From Bradyrhizobium sp. Tv2a-2 (lineage in GTDB: Bacteria; Pseudomonadota; Alphaproteobacteria; Rhizobiales; Xanthobacteraceae): a stretch of 64,000 nt of DNA. A program made the translations under genes and the position numbers. The notes under the pieces were generated by a model that was given only the letters and a program-made list of their open reading frames with translations, did not search any database and was not told the origin of the DNA. Below, piece after piece: positions 44,697 through 53,969 of the stretch. The first letter of the stretch is position 1; each line of letters begins with the position of its first letter. The stretch covers positions 1 through 64,000 of the forward strand of contig NZ_AXAI01000026.1 of the NCBI RefSeq assembly GCF_000472425.1. Reading direction: 5' to 3'.

Positions 44697-46400
44697 ATGA
44701 CCGACGGACTGCGCAAGGGGCTCACCAGCTATGGCGATGCCGGGTTTTCGCTGTTCCTGCGCAAGGCCTTCATCAAGGCGATGGGCTATTCCGACGATGC
44801 GCTTGACAGACCCATTGTCGGCATCACCAACACCTATAGCGACTATAATCCCTGCCACGGCAATGTCCCTGACATCATCGCGGCGGTGAAGCGCGGGGTG
44901 ATGCTGTCGGGCGCGATGCCGTTCGAGTTTCCGACCATCTCGATCGCCGAAAGCTTTGCGCATCCGACCTCGATGTATCTGCGCAACCTGATGGCCATGG
45001 AGACCGAGGAGATGATCCGCGCCCAACCGATGGATGCGGTGATCGTGATCGGCGGCTGCGACAAGACGCTGCCGGCGCAGATCATGGCCGCGATCTCGGC
45101 GGACCTGCCGACCGTGGTGATCCCGGTCGGGCCGATGGTCGTCGGCCATCACAAGGGCGAAGTGCTCGGCGCCTGCACCGACTGCCGTAGGCTGTGGGGC
45201 AAGTACCGCGCGGGCGAAATCGACGACCCGGAGATCGAGGCGGTCAACGGGCGTCTGGCGCCCTCGGTCGGCACCTGCATGGTGATGGGCACCGCTTCCA
45301 CCATGGCCTGCATCACCGAGACGCTCGGCCTGTCGCTGCCTATGAGCGCGACCATCCCGGCGCCGCATGCCGAACGTTTCCGCCTGGCTGAAGCCAGCGG
45401 CAAGGTCGCCGCCGCCATGGCCAAGGCCAAGGGGCCGCGGCCGAGCGAGATCCTCACCCCGGCTTCGTTCCGCAATGCGCAGGTGGTGCTGCAGGCGATC
45501 GGCGGCTCGACCAACGGTCTCATTCACCTGACAGCGATCGCCAACCGCACGCCGTACGCAATCGATCTGGACGCCTTCGACAAGATCGGCCGCGAGGTGC
45601 CGGTGCTGGTCGACCTGAAGCCGTCAGGCGCTCATTACATGGAGCATTTCCATCACGCCGGCGGCGTGCCGAAGCTCCTGAAGCAGCTCGGCGGCCTGAT
45701 CGACCTCGATGCAAGGACGGTCACGGGACAGTCCTTGCGCGACGTCGTCGCGGGCGCGGAAGAGGTGCCCGGGCAGGACGCGATCCGGGATCGCCACGAT
45801 CCGATCAAGCCGGAAGGCGGGCTTGCCGTGCTCCATGGCAATCTGGCGCCGCGCGGCGCGGTCATCAAGCATTCCGCGGCTTCGCCCAAGCTTCTGCAGC
45901 ACACTGGCCGTGCCGTGGTGTTCGAATCCGTCGAGGACATGACGCTGCGGGTCGACGATCCCGATCTCGACGTGAACGCCGACGACATTTTGGTGCTGCG
46001 CAATGCCGGACCGAAGGGCGCGCCGGGCATGCCGGAGGCGGGCTACCTGCCGATCCCGAAGAAACTGGCGCGCAGCGGCGTGAAGGACATGGTGCGAATT
46101 TCGGACGCGCGCATGAGCGGCACCGCCTTCGGCACCATCGTGCTGCACATCACGCCGGAAGCGGCGGTCGGCGGTCCGCTCGCTTTGGTCAGGACCGGCG
46201 ACAGGATCAGGCTCGATGTCGCCAAGCGCAGCATCGATCTCCTGGTCGAGCCGGCGGAGCTGGAAAAGCGCCACGCCGCGCTCAAGCTGCCGGCCCCGCC
46301 TCCGGGTACCAATCGCGGCTACGCCTATCTGTTCAACGAAACCATCCTGCAGGCCGACGAAGGCTGCGATTTCGACTTCATGCGGCGCGGCGGGAAATAG
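44697..46400 (+). CDS. IlvD/Edd family sugar-acid dehydratase
   Basis: Iron-sulphur dehydratase of 567 aa, converting an aldonic or aldaric acid to its 2-keto-3-deoxy form. Cluster ligands are Cys53 (SDYNPCHGN), Cys121 (VIGGCDKTLP) and Cys194 (VGTCMVMGTAS); the spacings 68 and 73 equal those of L-arabinonate dehydratase from Rhizobium leguminosarum (Cys59, 127, 200). This and the TRAP importer after it favour a catabolic rather than a branched-chain biosynthetic role. The exact substrate (L-arabinonate, D-xylonate, D-fuconate or an aldarate) cannot be fixed from sequence. The start follows AAGGAAG. Confidence 0.92.
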   Translation: MTDGLRKGLTSYGDAGFSLFLRKAFIKAMGYSDDALDRPIVGITNTYSDYNPCHGNVPDIIAAVKRGVMLSGAMPFEFPTISIAESFAHPTSMYLRNLMAMETEEMIRAQPMDAVIVIGGCDKTLPAQIMAAISADLPTVVIPVGPMVVGHHKGEVLGACTDCRRLWGKYRAGEIDDPEIEAVNGRLAPSVGTCMVMGTASTMACITETLGLSLPMSATIPAPHAERFRLAEASGKVAAAMAKAKGPRPSEILTPASFRNAQVVLQAIGGSTNGLIHLTAIANRTPYAIDLDAFDKIGREVPVLVDLKPSGAHYMEHFHHAGGVPKLLKQLGGLIDLDARTVTGQSLRDVVAGAEEVPGQDAIRDRHDPIKPEGGLAVLHGNLAPRGAVIKHSAASPKLLQHTGRAVVFESVEDMTLRVDDPDLDVNADDILVLRNAGPKGAPGMPEAGYLPIPKKLARSGVKDMVRISDARMSGTAFGTIVLHITPEAAVGGPLALVRTGDRIRLDVAKRSIDLLVEPAELEKRHAALKLPAPPPGTNRGYAYLFNETILQADEGCDFDFMRRGGK

Positions 46401-46406
46401 GTTCCC

Positions 46407-46487
46407 CGTCATTGCGAGCGGAGCGAAACAATCCAGTGCTGCGCGGGAGGCTCTGGATTGCTTCGTCGCTTGGCTCCTCGCAATGAA
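46407..46487. repeat. Palindromic intergenic repeat, family C, copy 2
   Basis: GTCATTGCGAGCGGAGCGAA with ACAATCCAG on the left and CTGGATTGCTTCGTCGC with CTCCTCGCAATGAAACC on the right form a long hairpin between the dehydratase and the TRAP genes. It is the same family as 30194-30275. Confidence 0.85.
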
Positions 46488-46609
46488 ACCAGGTGGGCCG
46501 GGTCTCCGCCGGGGCGACAACTACGGTTAATCTTTCCGCTCAATTGACAACCCGCCAAAGCCGATGGGATGATCCCCCAAAACCAATAAACATCAGGGGG
46601 AAGCAAACC

Positions 46610-47611
46610 GTGCGTATTCTGGCCAGCATCATCAGGGGCGCGGTAGCCCTTGCGGTCCTCGCGCTTCAAGCCGGCGCGCATGCCGACGACGTCAAGCATT
46701 ATCGCTTCGCGCACGACCAGCAGCTCAACTCCGGCTACAGCGTCGCCTACGACATCTTCTCCGCCAGGCTCAAGGAACTGAGCAAGGGCACCATGCTGGT
46801 CGACCAGTATCCCGGCGCGCAGCTCGGGCAGGAGCCGCAGATCCTGCAGCTCGTGAAATCCGGCGACATCGATTTCGCGATCGTCTCCTCCGCCAACACC
46901 TCGACCATCTCGCCGCAGGCCGGCGTGATGTCGCTGCATTTCCTGTTCCGCAACGAGGATCACATCGTCAAGGCGCTCGGCGACGAGAAGGTGTTTGCCG
47001 CGATCCGCGACATGATCGACGGCACCGTGCAGGGCATTCACGCCATTGGCCTCGGCACCCAGGGCTTCCGCTACATGTACGGCAAGAAGGAGGTGCAGAA
47101 GGCCGACGACGTCAAGGGCTACAAGGTGAGGGTCCAGGCCACCGCGACCGAGGACACCATGTTTCCGGCCTATGGCGCGCAAACCGTGCACATGCCGTTC
47201 GGCAGCGTGTACACCTCGCTACAGACCGGCGTGGTGGATTTCGCCGAGAACGGCATGAACGTTTATCTGATCAATCGCCATTACGAAGTGGCGCCTGTGA
47301 TCTCCATGACCGAGCATGAGGCCAACAACGCGATCCTGTGGATCAGCGACAAGCTCTGGCAGAGTCTGTCGGCCGAGCAGAAGCAATGGGTGATGACGGC
47401 CGCGCGCGACGTCTCGACCCAGGAGCCCAAGCGCGGCTTCGATCTCGAACATGCCGCCGCGATCAAGCTGGAGAAGATGGGGGTGAAGATCGTCAAGGAC
47501 GTCGACAAGGCGGGCTTCCAGAAGATCGCCGACCCCTATCTCGACAAGCTCGCGCATGATCTCGGGCCCCACGCCGAGAAGATCAAGGACCTGATCAAGG
47601 CGACCAATTAG
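46610..47611 (+). CDS. dctP: TRAP transporter substrate-binding protein (DctP family)
   Basis: Periplasmic binding protein of 333 aa with a signal peptide (SIIRGAVALAVLALQAGAHA) and mature start near residue 23. DctP features: HYRFAHDQQLNSGYSVAYD, the carboxylate-binding region with VKGYKVRVQATATEDTMF, and TSLQTGVVDFAENGMNVYL. The GTG start at 46610 follows CAGGGGGAAG; no ATG gives a proper signal peptide. Next to uronate dehydrogenase and a sugar-acid dehydratase, the ligand is most likely a uronate or aldonate, though DctP proteins also carry C4-dicarboxylates. Confidence 0.92.
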   Translation: MRILASIIRGAVALAVLALQAGAHADDVKHYRFAHDQQLNSGYSVAYDIFSARLKELSKGTMLVDQYPGAQLGQEPQILQLVKSGDIDFAIVSSANTSTISPQAGVMSLHFLFRNEDHIVKALGDEKVFAAIRDMIDGTVQGIHAIGLGTQGFRYMYGKKEVQKADDVKGYKVRVQATATEDTMFPAYGAQTVHMPFGSVYTSLQTGVVDFAENGMNVYLINRHYEVAPVISMTEHEANNAILWISDKLWQSLSAEQKQWVMTAARDVSTQEPKRGFDLEHAAAIKLEKMGVKIVKDVDKAGFQKIADPYLDKLAHDLGPHAEKIKDLIKATN

Positions 47612-47641
47612 GAGCTTCCCTCGGGATGACGAGAGAGGTTC

Positions 47642-48217
47642 ATGTCCATCGCCGACAAACTCGTCTTGCAGCGGCAGCGTCATCTGAAATGGCGGGCGCT
47701 GGACCGGCTTGAGCTGGTCCTGATGATCCTGTGCGGCGTGCTGTGCTTCGGCTTCTCGCTGTCGGTCACGGCCGACATCGTCACCCGCACCATCGGCCAT
47801 CCCTGGCTGTGGCTGCAGGAAGTGACCTCGACGCTGTTCATCTACGCCATCTTCATTGGAGCTGCGGTGGCGACCCGCCGCAATGATCATCTTTATCTCA
47901 CCGCGATTTCGGAGGCCATGCACGGCCGGTCGCGGCTGATCATCGAGGTCACGCTGCGCCTTGTCGTGCTCGCGGTCGCGGCCTGCCTGATCTGGTACGG
48001 CTACATCAATTATTTGCGCGGCTTCGGCAGCTTCCGCCTGCCGTCGGGCACGCCGATCGCCTCGCTTTATGCGATCATCCCGCTGTCGGGCATCCTGATC
48101 GCGCTATTCTCGATCGAGCAGCTCATCAACGGCCTCATCAACGGCTTCGATCATCCGGAGCCGCCGCAGGACGATCATGCAATCCCGCCTGTTACGACCG
48201 GATTCGAGCGGAGCTAG
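47642..48217 (+). CDS. dctQ: TRAP transporter small permease (DctQ family)
   Basis: A 191-aa inner-membrane protein with four hydrophobic segments (LVLMILCGVLCFGFSLSVTA, STLFIYAIFIGAAVATR, LRLVVLAVAACLIWYGYI and SLYAIIPLSGILIALFSI). WLWLQEVTSTLFIY is the usual DctQ segment. It begins 30 bp after dctP and ends 3 bp before dctM. Confidence 0.92.
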   Translation: MSIADKLVLQRQRHLKWRALDRLELVLMILCGVLCFGFSLSVTADIVTRTIGHPWLWLQEVTSTLFIYAIFIGAAVATRRNDHLYLTAISEAMHGRSRLIIEVTLRLVVLAVAACLIWYGYINYLRGFGSFRLPSGTPIASLYAIIPLSGILIALFSIEQLINGLINGFDHPEPPQDDHAIPPVTTGFERS

Positions 48218-48220
48218 GCC

Positions 48221-49561
48221 GTGAGCGCGCCCTACATCCTGGCGCTGATGTCGTTCTGCTTCCTGTTCTTCGGCTATCTCGGCGTGCCCGTGCCATTCTC
48301 GCTGCTCGCCGGCGTCTTCGTCGGTGCGACGCTTGCCGACGTATCGCTCGCGGCGATCATCCAGAAGATCTTCGACGGCGTCGACTCCGAGGCGCTGCTT
48401 GCGATTCCCTTTTTCCTGCTGGTCGGCGAGCTCATGAGCTCCGCCAACGTGGTGGTGCGGATCGCCAACCTCTCGGTGTCGCTGGTCGGGCATATCAGGG
48501 GCGGGCTGTCGCAGGTCGTCGTTGTCTTCAGCATGTTCTTCTCGGAAATGTCGGGATCGACCACCGCCGACGTCGCGGTGATGAGCCGCGCGCTCGGCGG
48601 ACCGATGCGGCGCGAGGGTTATGAATCCGCCTTCATCGCCGCGATCATTGCCTCGGCCTCGACCATCGCGGCGCTGGTGCCGCCGAGCATCACGGCCGTG
48701 GTCTATGGCGCGGTCGGCAATGTCTCGATCGCCGGGCTTTTCATGGCCGGCGTCGTGCCCGGCTTCATGATCGGCTTCGGGTTGATGATCTATTGCTATT
48801 TTTTCGGCCCCTCGGGCCTGCGCAAGCCGCGCGCCACCTTCAAGCAGGTCGCCTTTGCCACGGCCGATGCCGCGTTGCCTCTGATGATCCCCGTGATCCT
48901 GCTTGGCGGCATCCTGACCGGCTGGTTCACGCCGACGGAAGCGGGCGTCGTCGCGGTGGTCTGGATCATCGTCGTCGTGATCCCGGCGCTCAACCGCGGG
49001 CACCTGAAGAACATCCCATACGATTTCTGTCTCGCCGGGCTGATCTTCTCGCTGCCACTGATCACGATCGGCGCGGCGAACGCGTTCGGCTGGATGCTGG
49101 CTTATCTGCGCGGCGCCGCCGTTATCGCCGACTGGATCACCTCGATCGCCGGGAATAATCCGGAGCACATCATGCTGCTGATGGTGCTGCTTTTCACCGT
49201 GGTCGGCGATTTCATCGAGCCGGTCCCGACCATCATCATCTTCATGCCGCTGGTGAATGCGCTCACCCAGGCCGGCGACATCAACGGCGTGCATATGGGC
49301 GTGGTCCTGATCGCAACGCTCGCCTTCGGCCTGATCACGCCGCCCTATGGGCTGGTGCTCCTGATGGCCTCGAAATTCGTCGGCGTCAGTTTCGGCAAGG
49401 CGCTGCGCGCTGCGTTGCCGATCTATGTGGTGTTTCTGGTGACCATCACCTTCACCATCTACTTTCCGTCGGTCGTGCTGTGGCTGCCCAAGCACGTGAT
49501 CCCGGAGTCCGTCGGCTGCTTCAAGTCGCCGGCGGGGGCAGGGTATATTTGTCCGAACTAA
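48221..49561 (+). CDS. dctM: TRAP transporter large permease (DctM family)
   Basis: Sodium-coupled large membrane subunit, 446 aa with about twelve helices. DctM motifs: FSLLAGVFVGATLADVSLAA, FFSEMSGSTTADVAVMSRAL, PPSITAVVYGAVGNVSIAGL and GLITPPYGLVLLMASKFVGV. The start is a GTG at 48221, three bases after the dctQ stop. The last 20 or so residues (ESVGCFKSPAGAGYICPN) extend beyond the usual end. It completes the TRAP system begun at 46610. Confidence 0.93.
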   Translation: MSAPYILALMSFCFLFFGYLGVPVPFSLLAGVFVGATLADVSLAAIIQKIFDGVDSEALLAIPFFLLVGELMSSANVVVRIANLSVSLVGHIRGGLSQVVVVFSMFFSEMSGSTTADVAVMSRALGGPMRREGYESAFIAAIIASASTIAALVPPSITAVVYGAVGNVSIAGLFMAGVVPGFMIGFGLMIYCYFFGPSGLRKPRATFKQVAFATADAALPLMIPVILLGGILTGWFTPTEAGVVAVVWIIVVVIPALNRGHLKNIPYDFCLAGLIFSLPLITIGAANAFGWMLAYLRGAAVIADWITSIAGNNPEHIMLLMVLLFTVVGDFIEPVPTIIIFMPLVNALTQAGDINGVHMGVVLIATLAFGLITPPYGLVLLMASKFVGVSFGKALRAALPIYVVFLVTITFTIYFPSVVLWLPKHVIPESVGCFKSPAGAGYICPN

Positions 49562-49621
49562 GCCCGTCGTTCCAGACCTCGCCGGGACGACTGCGGAGTA
49601 AGCGGCGGCTTCGCCGGGAAA

Positions 49622-50422
49622 TCACTTCCCCTTGCTCAGGAACTTCTTCACAGCAAGCTTGAAATCTTCAGTGTGCATGCAGTCGATGATGGCATCGCGC
49701 TCGGCCTCGAGCTGCTGCTCGATCGGCGTGGTCGGCGCGCGGTGGATCAACTCCTTGGTGGCGGCAAGACCGGCGGGGGCGTTTTGTGCGAGGCGCAGCG
49801 CCAGCTCACGGGTGGCGGCCTTGAGCTCGACGGCCGGAACCACCTTGACCAACAGGCCCCAATCATAGGCCTGCTGCGCGCTAAAGCCGTCCTCGGCCAG
49901 GAAAATCTGCAGCGCGCGGCGGACACCGACGGCCGAGACCACGCCGACGGTGCCGCCGCCATCGGGTGAGACGCCGATCTTGGCATAGGCTGGCGTGAAG
50001 CGGGCATCCTCGGCGGCGATGCAGAGATCGGCGACAAAGGCGAGCGAAAGCCCGGCGCCGGCTGCGGAGCCGTGCACGCTTGAGAGCACAAGCTTGGGCA
50101 TACGCCGCAAGGTGGCAATGAAGGCGTGATAGTGCTTCAACAATTCGCCGACCACGGGTGCAATAGTGTCGGCGGCTGCGGCCGCGCCGATGGTCTGCAG
50201 ATCGCCGCCGGCGCAGAAGGCGCGGCCTTCGCCTTCGATCACCAGCACCTTGATGTCGTCGGACGCCTCGACATGGGCGCTGAGCTGCTCGAGCTTCTTG
50301 GCGATGGCAAGGTTGATGGAATTGAACGCCGCGGGGCGGTTCAGGGTGAGGATGGCGACCGCGCCGTCGATCCTGAGCAGTGCGGGATCGTCGGGCAGGG
50401 ACGTGTTGGAGGGCGTCGTCAT
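49622..50422 (-). CDS. Enoyl-CoA hydratase/isomerase family protein, PaaG-like
   Basis: Crotonase-fold protein of 266 aa. LNRPAAFNSINLAIAKKLEQ and AFCAGGDLQTI form the CoA site; GSAAGAGLSLAFVADL lacks the hydratase Glu, while YAKIGVSPDGGGT keeps Asp154 in the position of the catalytic Asp of enoyl-CoA isomerases and of PaaG (1,2-epoxyphenylacetyl-CoA isomerase). An isomerase is therefore more likely than a hydratase. No paa genes are adjacent. It is divergent from the flavoprotein at 50662. Confidence 0.88.
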   Translation of the reverse strand: MTTPSNTSLPDDPALLRIDGAVAILTLNRPAAFNSINLAIAKKLEQLSAHVEASDDIKVLVIEGEGRAFCAGGDLQTIGAAAAADTIAPVVGELLKHYHAFIATLRRMPKLVLSSVHGSAAGAGLSLAFVADLCIAAEDARFTPAYAKIGVSPDGGGTVGVVSAVGVRRALQIFLAEDGFSAQQAYDWGLLVKVVPAVELKAATRELALRLAQNAPAGLAATKELIHRAPTTPIEQQLEAERDAIIDCMHTEDFKLAVKKFLSKGK

Positions 50423-50661
50423 GGCAAAAAATCCCGGCAGGAGATTATCGCTGCAAATAGATCGCAGAAGGGGTGGGGTGACAATACCCTGGTGCTGCCC
50501 GCCCCCGCTCTTGCGCTCGTCCGAATTATCAGGCCAAATGGGGGCACCCCTTCGGTCGGGACGGACACGAGCGCCGCTCTGTCGGGCGAGGGTAGCCAGC
50601 CAAAATCAAGATGAGGAAACGACATGGGTAACTCCCGTACCGTTACAATTGGGCTGTCCCG

Positions 50662-51897
50662 ATGACGCAAGGCTCTGTGGTGAAAGGACCCGTTCTGATC
50701 GTCGGCGCCGGGCATGCGGGCTTTCAGGTCGCGGCCTCCCTGCGCCAGCACGGCCTTGCCGAGCCCGTCGTCATCATCAATGACGAGGCGCATCTGCCCT
50801 ATCAGCGGCCGCCTTTGTCCAAGGCCTACATCAAGGGTTCCGCAGGGCCCGAGAGTCTGTTCTTCAGGCCGGAGAAATTCTACGCGGATCAGAAGATCGA
50901 GCTGGTCTCCGACCGCGTGGTGGCGATCGATCGTGCCGCGCGCAAGCTGAAACTGGCCTCCGGCCGCGCGCTCGACTATGGCCATCTGGTGCTCGCCACT
51001 GGGGCCCGCAACCGTCTCATCGATTTGCCCAACGCCAACCTGCCCGACGTGAAATATCTGCGCATCCTCGACGAGAGCGAGGCGCTGCGCGCCTGCATCG
51101 GTTCGCACAGCCGTGTGATTGTCATCGGCGCGGGTTTCATCGGGCTCGAGTTTGCCGCGACCGCCCGGATCAAGGGGCTGGAGGTCGACGTGCTCGAGCT
51201 CGCAAACCGCGTGATGGCGCGCGCGGTGACCGCGGAGGTCTCAGAATATTTCCAGGAGCGGCATCGCGCCAGCGGCATCCGCATCCATCTCGGAGTGATG
51301 GCGACCGGCATCGAAGCATCAAACGGCAAGGTGACCGGCGTCAGCCTCAGCGACGGCCGGCATTTGCCAGCGGATCTTGTCGTGGTCGGCGTCGGCGTGC
51401 TGCCCAACGTCGAGCTTGCGGCGGAAGCAGGGCTTCCGGTCGCCTCCGGCATCATCGTCGACGAGCATCTCCTGACTGCCGATCCCGACATCTCGGCGAT
51501 CGGCGACTGCGCGCTGTTTGCATCCCCGCGCTTCGGCGGCTCGCTGCGGCTGGAGTCGGTGCAGAACGCCACCGACCATGCGCGTTGCGTGGCGGCGCGT
51601 CTGACCGGCGACGACAAGCCTTACGATGGCCAGCCGTGGTTCTGGAGTGATCAGGGCGACGACAAGCTGCAGATCGCGGGCCTCACCACCGGTTACGACC
51701 GCGTGGTGATGCGTGGCGATCCCGCGCAGAAGTCGTTCTCCGCCTTCTGCTATCATGGCGACCGGCTGCTCGGCATCGAGTCGATCAACCGCGCCGGCGA
51801 TCACATGTTCGGCCGCCGGCTGCTCGGAATGGACCGCTCGATCACGCCCGAGCAGGCGGCAGATCACGGGTTCGATCTGAAGAAGGCGCTGGCGTAG
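50662..51897 (+). CDS. Ferredoxin reductase-type FAD/NAD-dependent oxidoreductase
   Basis: A 411-aa flavoprotein of the putidaredoxin-reductase group. FAD motif PVLIVGAGHAGFQVAASLRQ at residues 10-29, HLPYQRPPLSKAYIKG typical of the group, NAD motif VIVIGAGFIGLEFAATARIK near 153, and the second FAD motif AIGDCALFASPRF. The C-terminal domain has WFWSDQGDDKLQIAGL, the usual reductase ending. Such enzymes pass electrons from NADH to a ferredoxin serving a P450 or Rieske oxygenase; neither is in the window. The start at 50662 has no strong Shine-Dalgarno. Confidence 0.92.
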   Translation: MTQGSVVKGPVLIVGAGHAGFQVAASLRQHGLAEPVVIINDEAHLPYQRPPLSKAYIKGSAGPESLFFRPEKFYADQKIELVSDRVVAIDRAARKLKLASGRALDYGHLVLATGARNRLIDLPNANLPDVKYLRILDESEALRACIGSHSRVIVIGAGFIGLEFAATARIKGLEVDVLELANRVMARAVTAEVSEYFQERHRASGIRIHLGVMATGIEASNGKVTGVSLSDGRHLPADLVVVGVGVLPNVELAAEAGLPVASGIIVDEHLLTADPDISAIGDCALFASPRFGGSLRLESVQNATDHARCVAARLTGDDKPYDGQPWFWSDQGDDKLQIAGLTTGYDRVVMRGDPAQKSFSAFCYHGDRLLGIESINRAGDHMFGRRLLGMDRSITPEQAADHGFDLKKALA

Positions 51898-51908
51898 TTC
51901 TACCCATC

Positions 51909-52838
51909 CTAGTGGATCTGGCCCTCCGAACGGAGAGCTTCGCTCACCTCGTCGGGCTCCGGCATCGACGGCGCCGCGCCCATCCGTTGCACGCAGATCG
52001 ACGCGGCCGCGTTCGCGTAGATCAGGGCGTCGTGCAGCGTGGCCCCGCTTGCGAACTGGGCGGCCAGCGCGCCTACGAAGCAATCGCCAGCGCCAGTGGT
52101 GTCGACTGCCTTCACCTTGCGGCCGGCAACGAAATGATGCTCGTCGCCCGCCAGCGCGAGCACGCCACGGCTGCCGAGCGTCACGCAAATGACCTTGGCC
52201 CGACCTGCATCAAGAGCCTTAGCCGCAGCGGCGACACGGGCGATGTCGTCGTTCTCACGAAGCCTGGTGTTCGCAAGCAAGCCGAGCTCGGTTTCGTTGA
52301 GCACAAGGATGTCGACGAGATCGAGCAGCTCCTTGTCGCAAGCCCGCGCCGGTGCCGGGTTGAGGATCGTGAGCGCGCCGGCCGCGCGGGCCCTTTCGAA
52401 GAACGCTTTGATCGCGGGCAGGGGAATTTCGAACTGGCTGACCGCGACGTCGCCTTTCGCCAAGGCGGGCTGCGTCACGTCTTCAGGGCTCACCAGACCA
52501 TTCGCGCCCGGAATGACAACAATGGTGTTGTCAGCATTGGCGAGTGTGATGATCGCCGTTCCCGTATGTGCATCGGCGGTGTCCGTAACGAGACTAAGAT
52601 CGACGCCCTCGCCATCGAGAAAGGCCCGCAGCTCCGTCGCGAATGAATCGGTGCCGAGTCGCCCGATCAGCGCCGTGCTCGCGCCGAGCTTGGCGGCTGC
52701 GACCGCCTGGTTGGCGCCCTTGCCGCCGGGGAAATACAGCACCTCTCTCCCCGCGACGGTCTCGCCGACCTGTGGATGGCGCTCCGCCGTCGCCACCACA
52801 TCCATGTTGATGCTGCCGGCGACGAAGACGCGCCCCAT
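51909..52838 (-). CDS. rbsK: Ribokinase (PfkB family)
   Basis: Cytoplasmic sugar kinase of 309 aa, phosphorylating ribose or a similar sugar. The N-terminal signature is FVAGSINMDVVATAERHPQV, the glycine-rich segment is FPGGKGANQAVAAAKLGA, and the anion-hole motif with the catalytic Asp is DTTGAGDCFVGALAAQF near residue 251. It is the second gene of a two-kinase unit, starting 15 bp after the upstream kinase's stop. The C-terminal stop is only 11 bp from the convergent flavoprotein's stop. Ribokinase is the best match, but other sugars are possible. Confidence 0.85.
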   Translation of the reverse strand: MGRVFVAGSINMDVVATAERHPQVGETVAGREVLYFPGGKGANQAVAAAKLGASTALIGRLGTDSFATELRAFLDGEGVDLSLVTDTADAHTGTAIITLANADNTIVVIPGANGLVSPEDVTQPALAKGDVAVSQFEIPLPAIKAFFERARAAGALTILNPAPARACDKELLDLVDILVLNETELGLLANTRLRENDDIARVAAAAKALDAGRAKVICVTLGSRGVLALAGDEHHFVAGRKVKAVDTTGAGDCFVGALAAQFASGATLHDALIYANAAASICVQRMGAAPSMPEPDEVSEALRSEGQIH

Positions 52839-52853
52839 GGCTCGACCTAAGAG

Positions 52854-53747
52854 TTAGACGTTGACCTCGAATTCTTGCCGGACTTTTTCGATGTCGGCAA
52901 GCGCCGGCAGGCCGGCCTCGTTGCCGAGCCGCTGGATCTTGTAGGTCGAGGCGGCGCGGGCGAAATCGAAATGCTCGTGCCAGCTTTTGCTGGGATTGGC
53001 CAAGTACGAATAGATGTAGGCGCCGTGATAGACGTCGCCAGCGCCGTTGGTGTCGATCACCCGCTCGCGCGGAATGGGCAGCGCGGGCATCGAGTGCACC
53101 GCGCCGGTCTCGTCGTACCAGAGCAGGCCCTTCTCGCCCATGGTGATGCCGCCGATCCGGCAGCCGCGGCTCTTCAGGTACTCGATCATCTTGTCCGGCG
53201 TCAGGTCCATCTGCTCGCACAGCCGCTCGGCGACGATGGCGACATCGATGAACTGCAGCAGCTCATGGGTGTTGGTGCGCAGGCCGCCGCCGTCGAGCGA
53301 GGTCAAGATGCCGTCCTCGCGGCAGAGTTTTGCGTAGTGGATCGCAGCATCCGGCTGATGGCCGTCGACATGCAGCGCGCGGCAGCCGCCGAGATTGAGC
53401 AGCGGGAACGGATGGATATGGGCGTCATCGCGGCAGCGCACGATGGCGCGCTTGCCGTCCTTGGGCATGATGAAGGACAGCGAGGACGAGTTCACTTTCC
53501 GCGGGTGAACCGAGATTGCGTATTTCGCGCTCATGTCCTGGAACATGCGCCCGAGCCAGTCATTGGCGACGGTCGCGATCAGGTCCGGCACAATGCCAAG
53601 CTTGGCGCAACAGAATGCTGCGGTCACCGCGTTGCCGCCGAAGGAGACCGCATAGGCGTCGGCCACATGCTTTTCGTCCCCGGTCGGCAGATGGTCGGTG
53701 ATGAAGGTTACGTCGATATAGGTCTGTCCGATGAAGAGGGCCTGCAT
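52854..53747 (-). CDS. PfkB family carbohydrate kinase
   Basis: A 297-aa kinase whose start at 53747 opens MQALFIGQTYIDVTFITDHL. The glycine-rich substrate segment is YAVSFGGNAVTAAFCCAKLG and the catalytic motif is DTNGAGDVYHGAYIYSYL. The protein differs clearly from the ribokinase beside it, so it is not a tandem duplicate. The paired kinases may act on different sugars or on a sugar and a nucleoside. No transporter or regulator for them is adjacent. Confidence 0.88.
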   Translation of the reverse strand: MQALFIGQTYIDVTFITDHLPTGDEKHVADAYAVSFGGNAVTAAFCCAKLGIVPDLIATVANDWLGRMFQDMSAKYAISVHPRKVNSSSLSFIMPKDGKRAIVRCRDDAHIHPFPLLNLGGCRALHVDGHQPDAAIHYAKLCREDGILTSLDGGGLRTNTHELLQFIDVAIVAERLCEQMDLTPDKMIEYLKSRGCRIGGITMGEKGLLWYDETGAVHSMPALPIPRERVIDTNGAGDVYHGAYIYSYLANPSKSWHEHFDFARAASTYKIQRLGNEAGLPALADIEKVRQEFEVNV

Positions 53748-53969
53748 AGCTATCCGTCTTGGCTCGAGTGGTCCCGGCCGGCGCAGCCAGATTAGCACCG
53801 GTTAACGCGGATAATCGCTGAAATTATTCGCAAAATATGCTTCCCGGCACGCTTGAGCCAAGAGAGGCTTGAGTTGGGACCCGTCCCCGGGGCATCGTCG
53901 GGCGCCCGGATGGCTCCACAACGTTGCGCCCGGGTTGAGGTTCCGAGGCGATCAGGGGAGGCATCGCAG

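Noticed and set aside
53758..53861. Distant inverted repeat CTTGGCTCGAG / CTTGAGCCAAG flanking the kinase and VOC divergent promoter
   Set aside because: The arms are 82 nt apart with a mismatch and no supporting feature; a chance match is likely.
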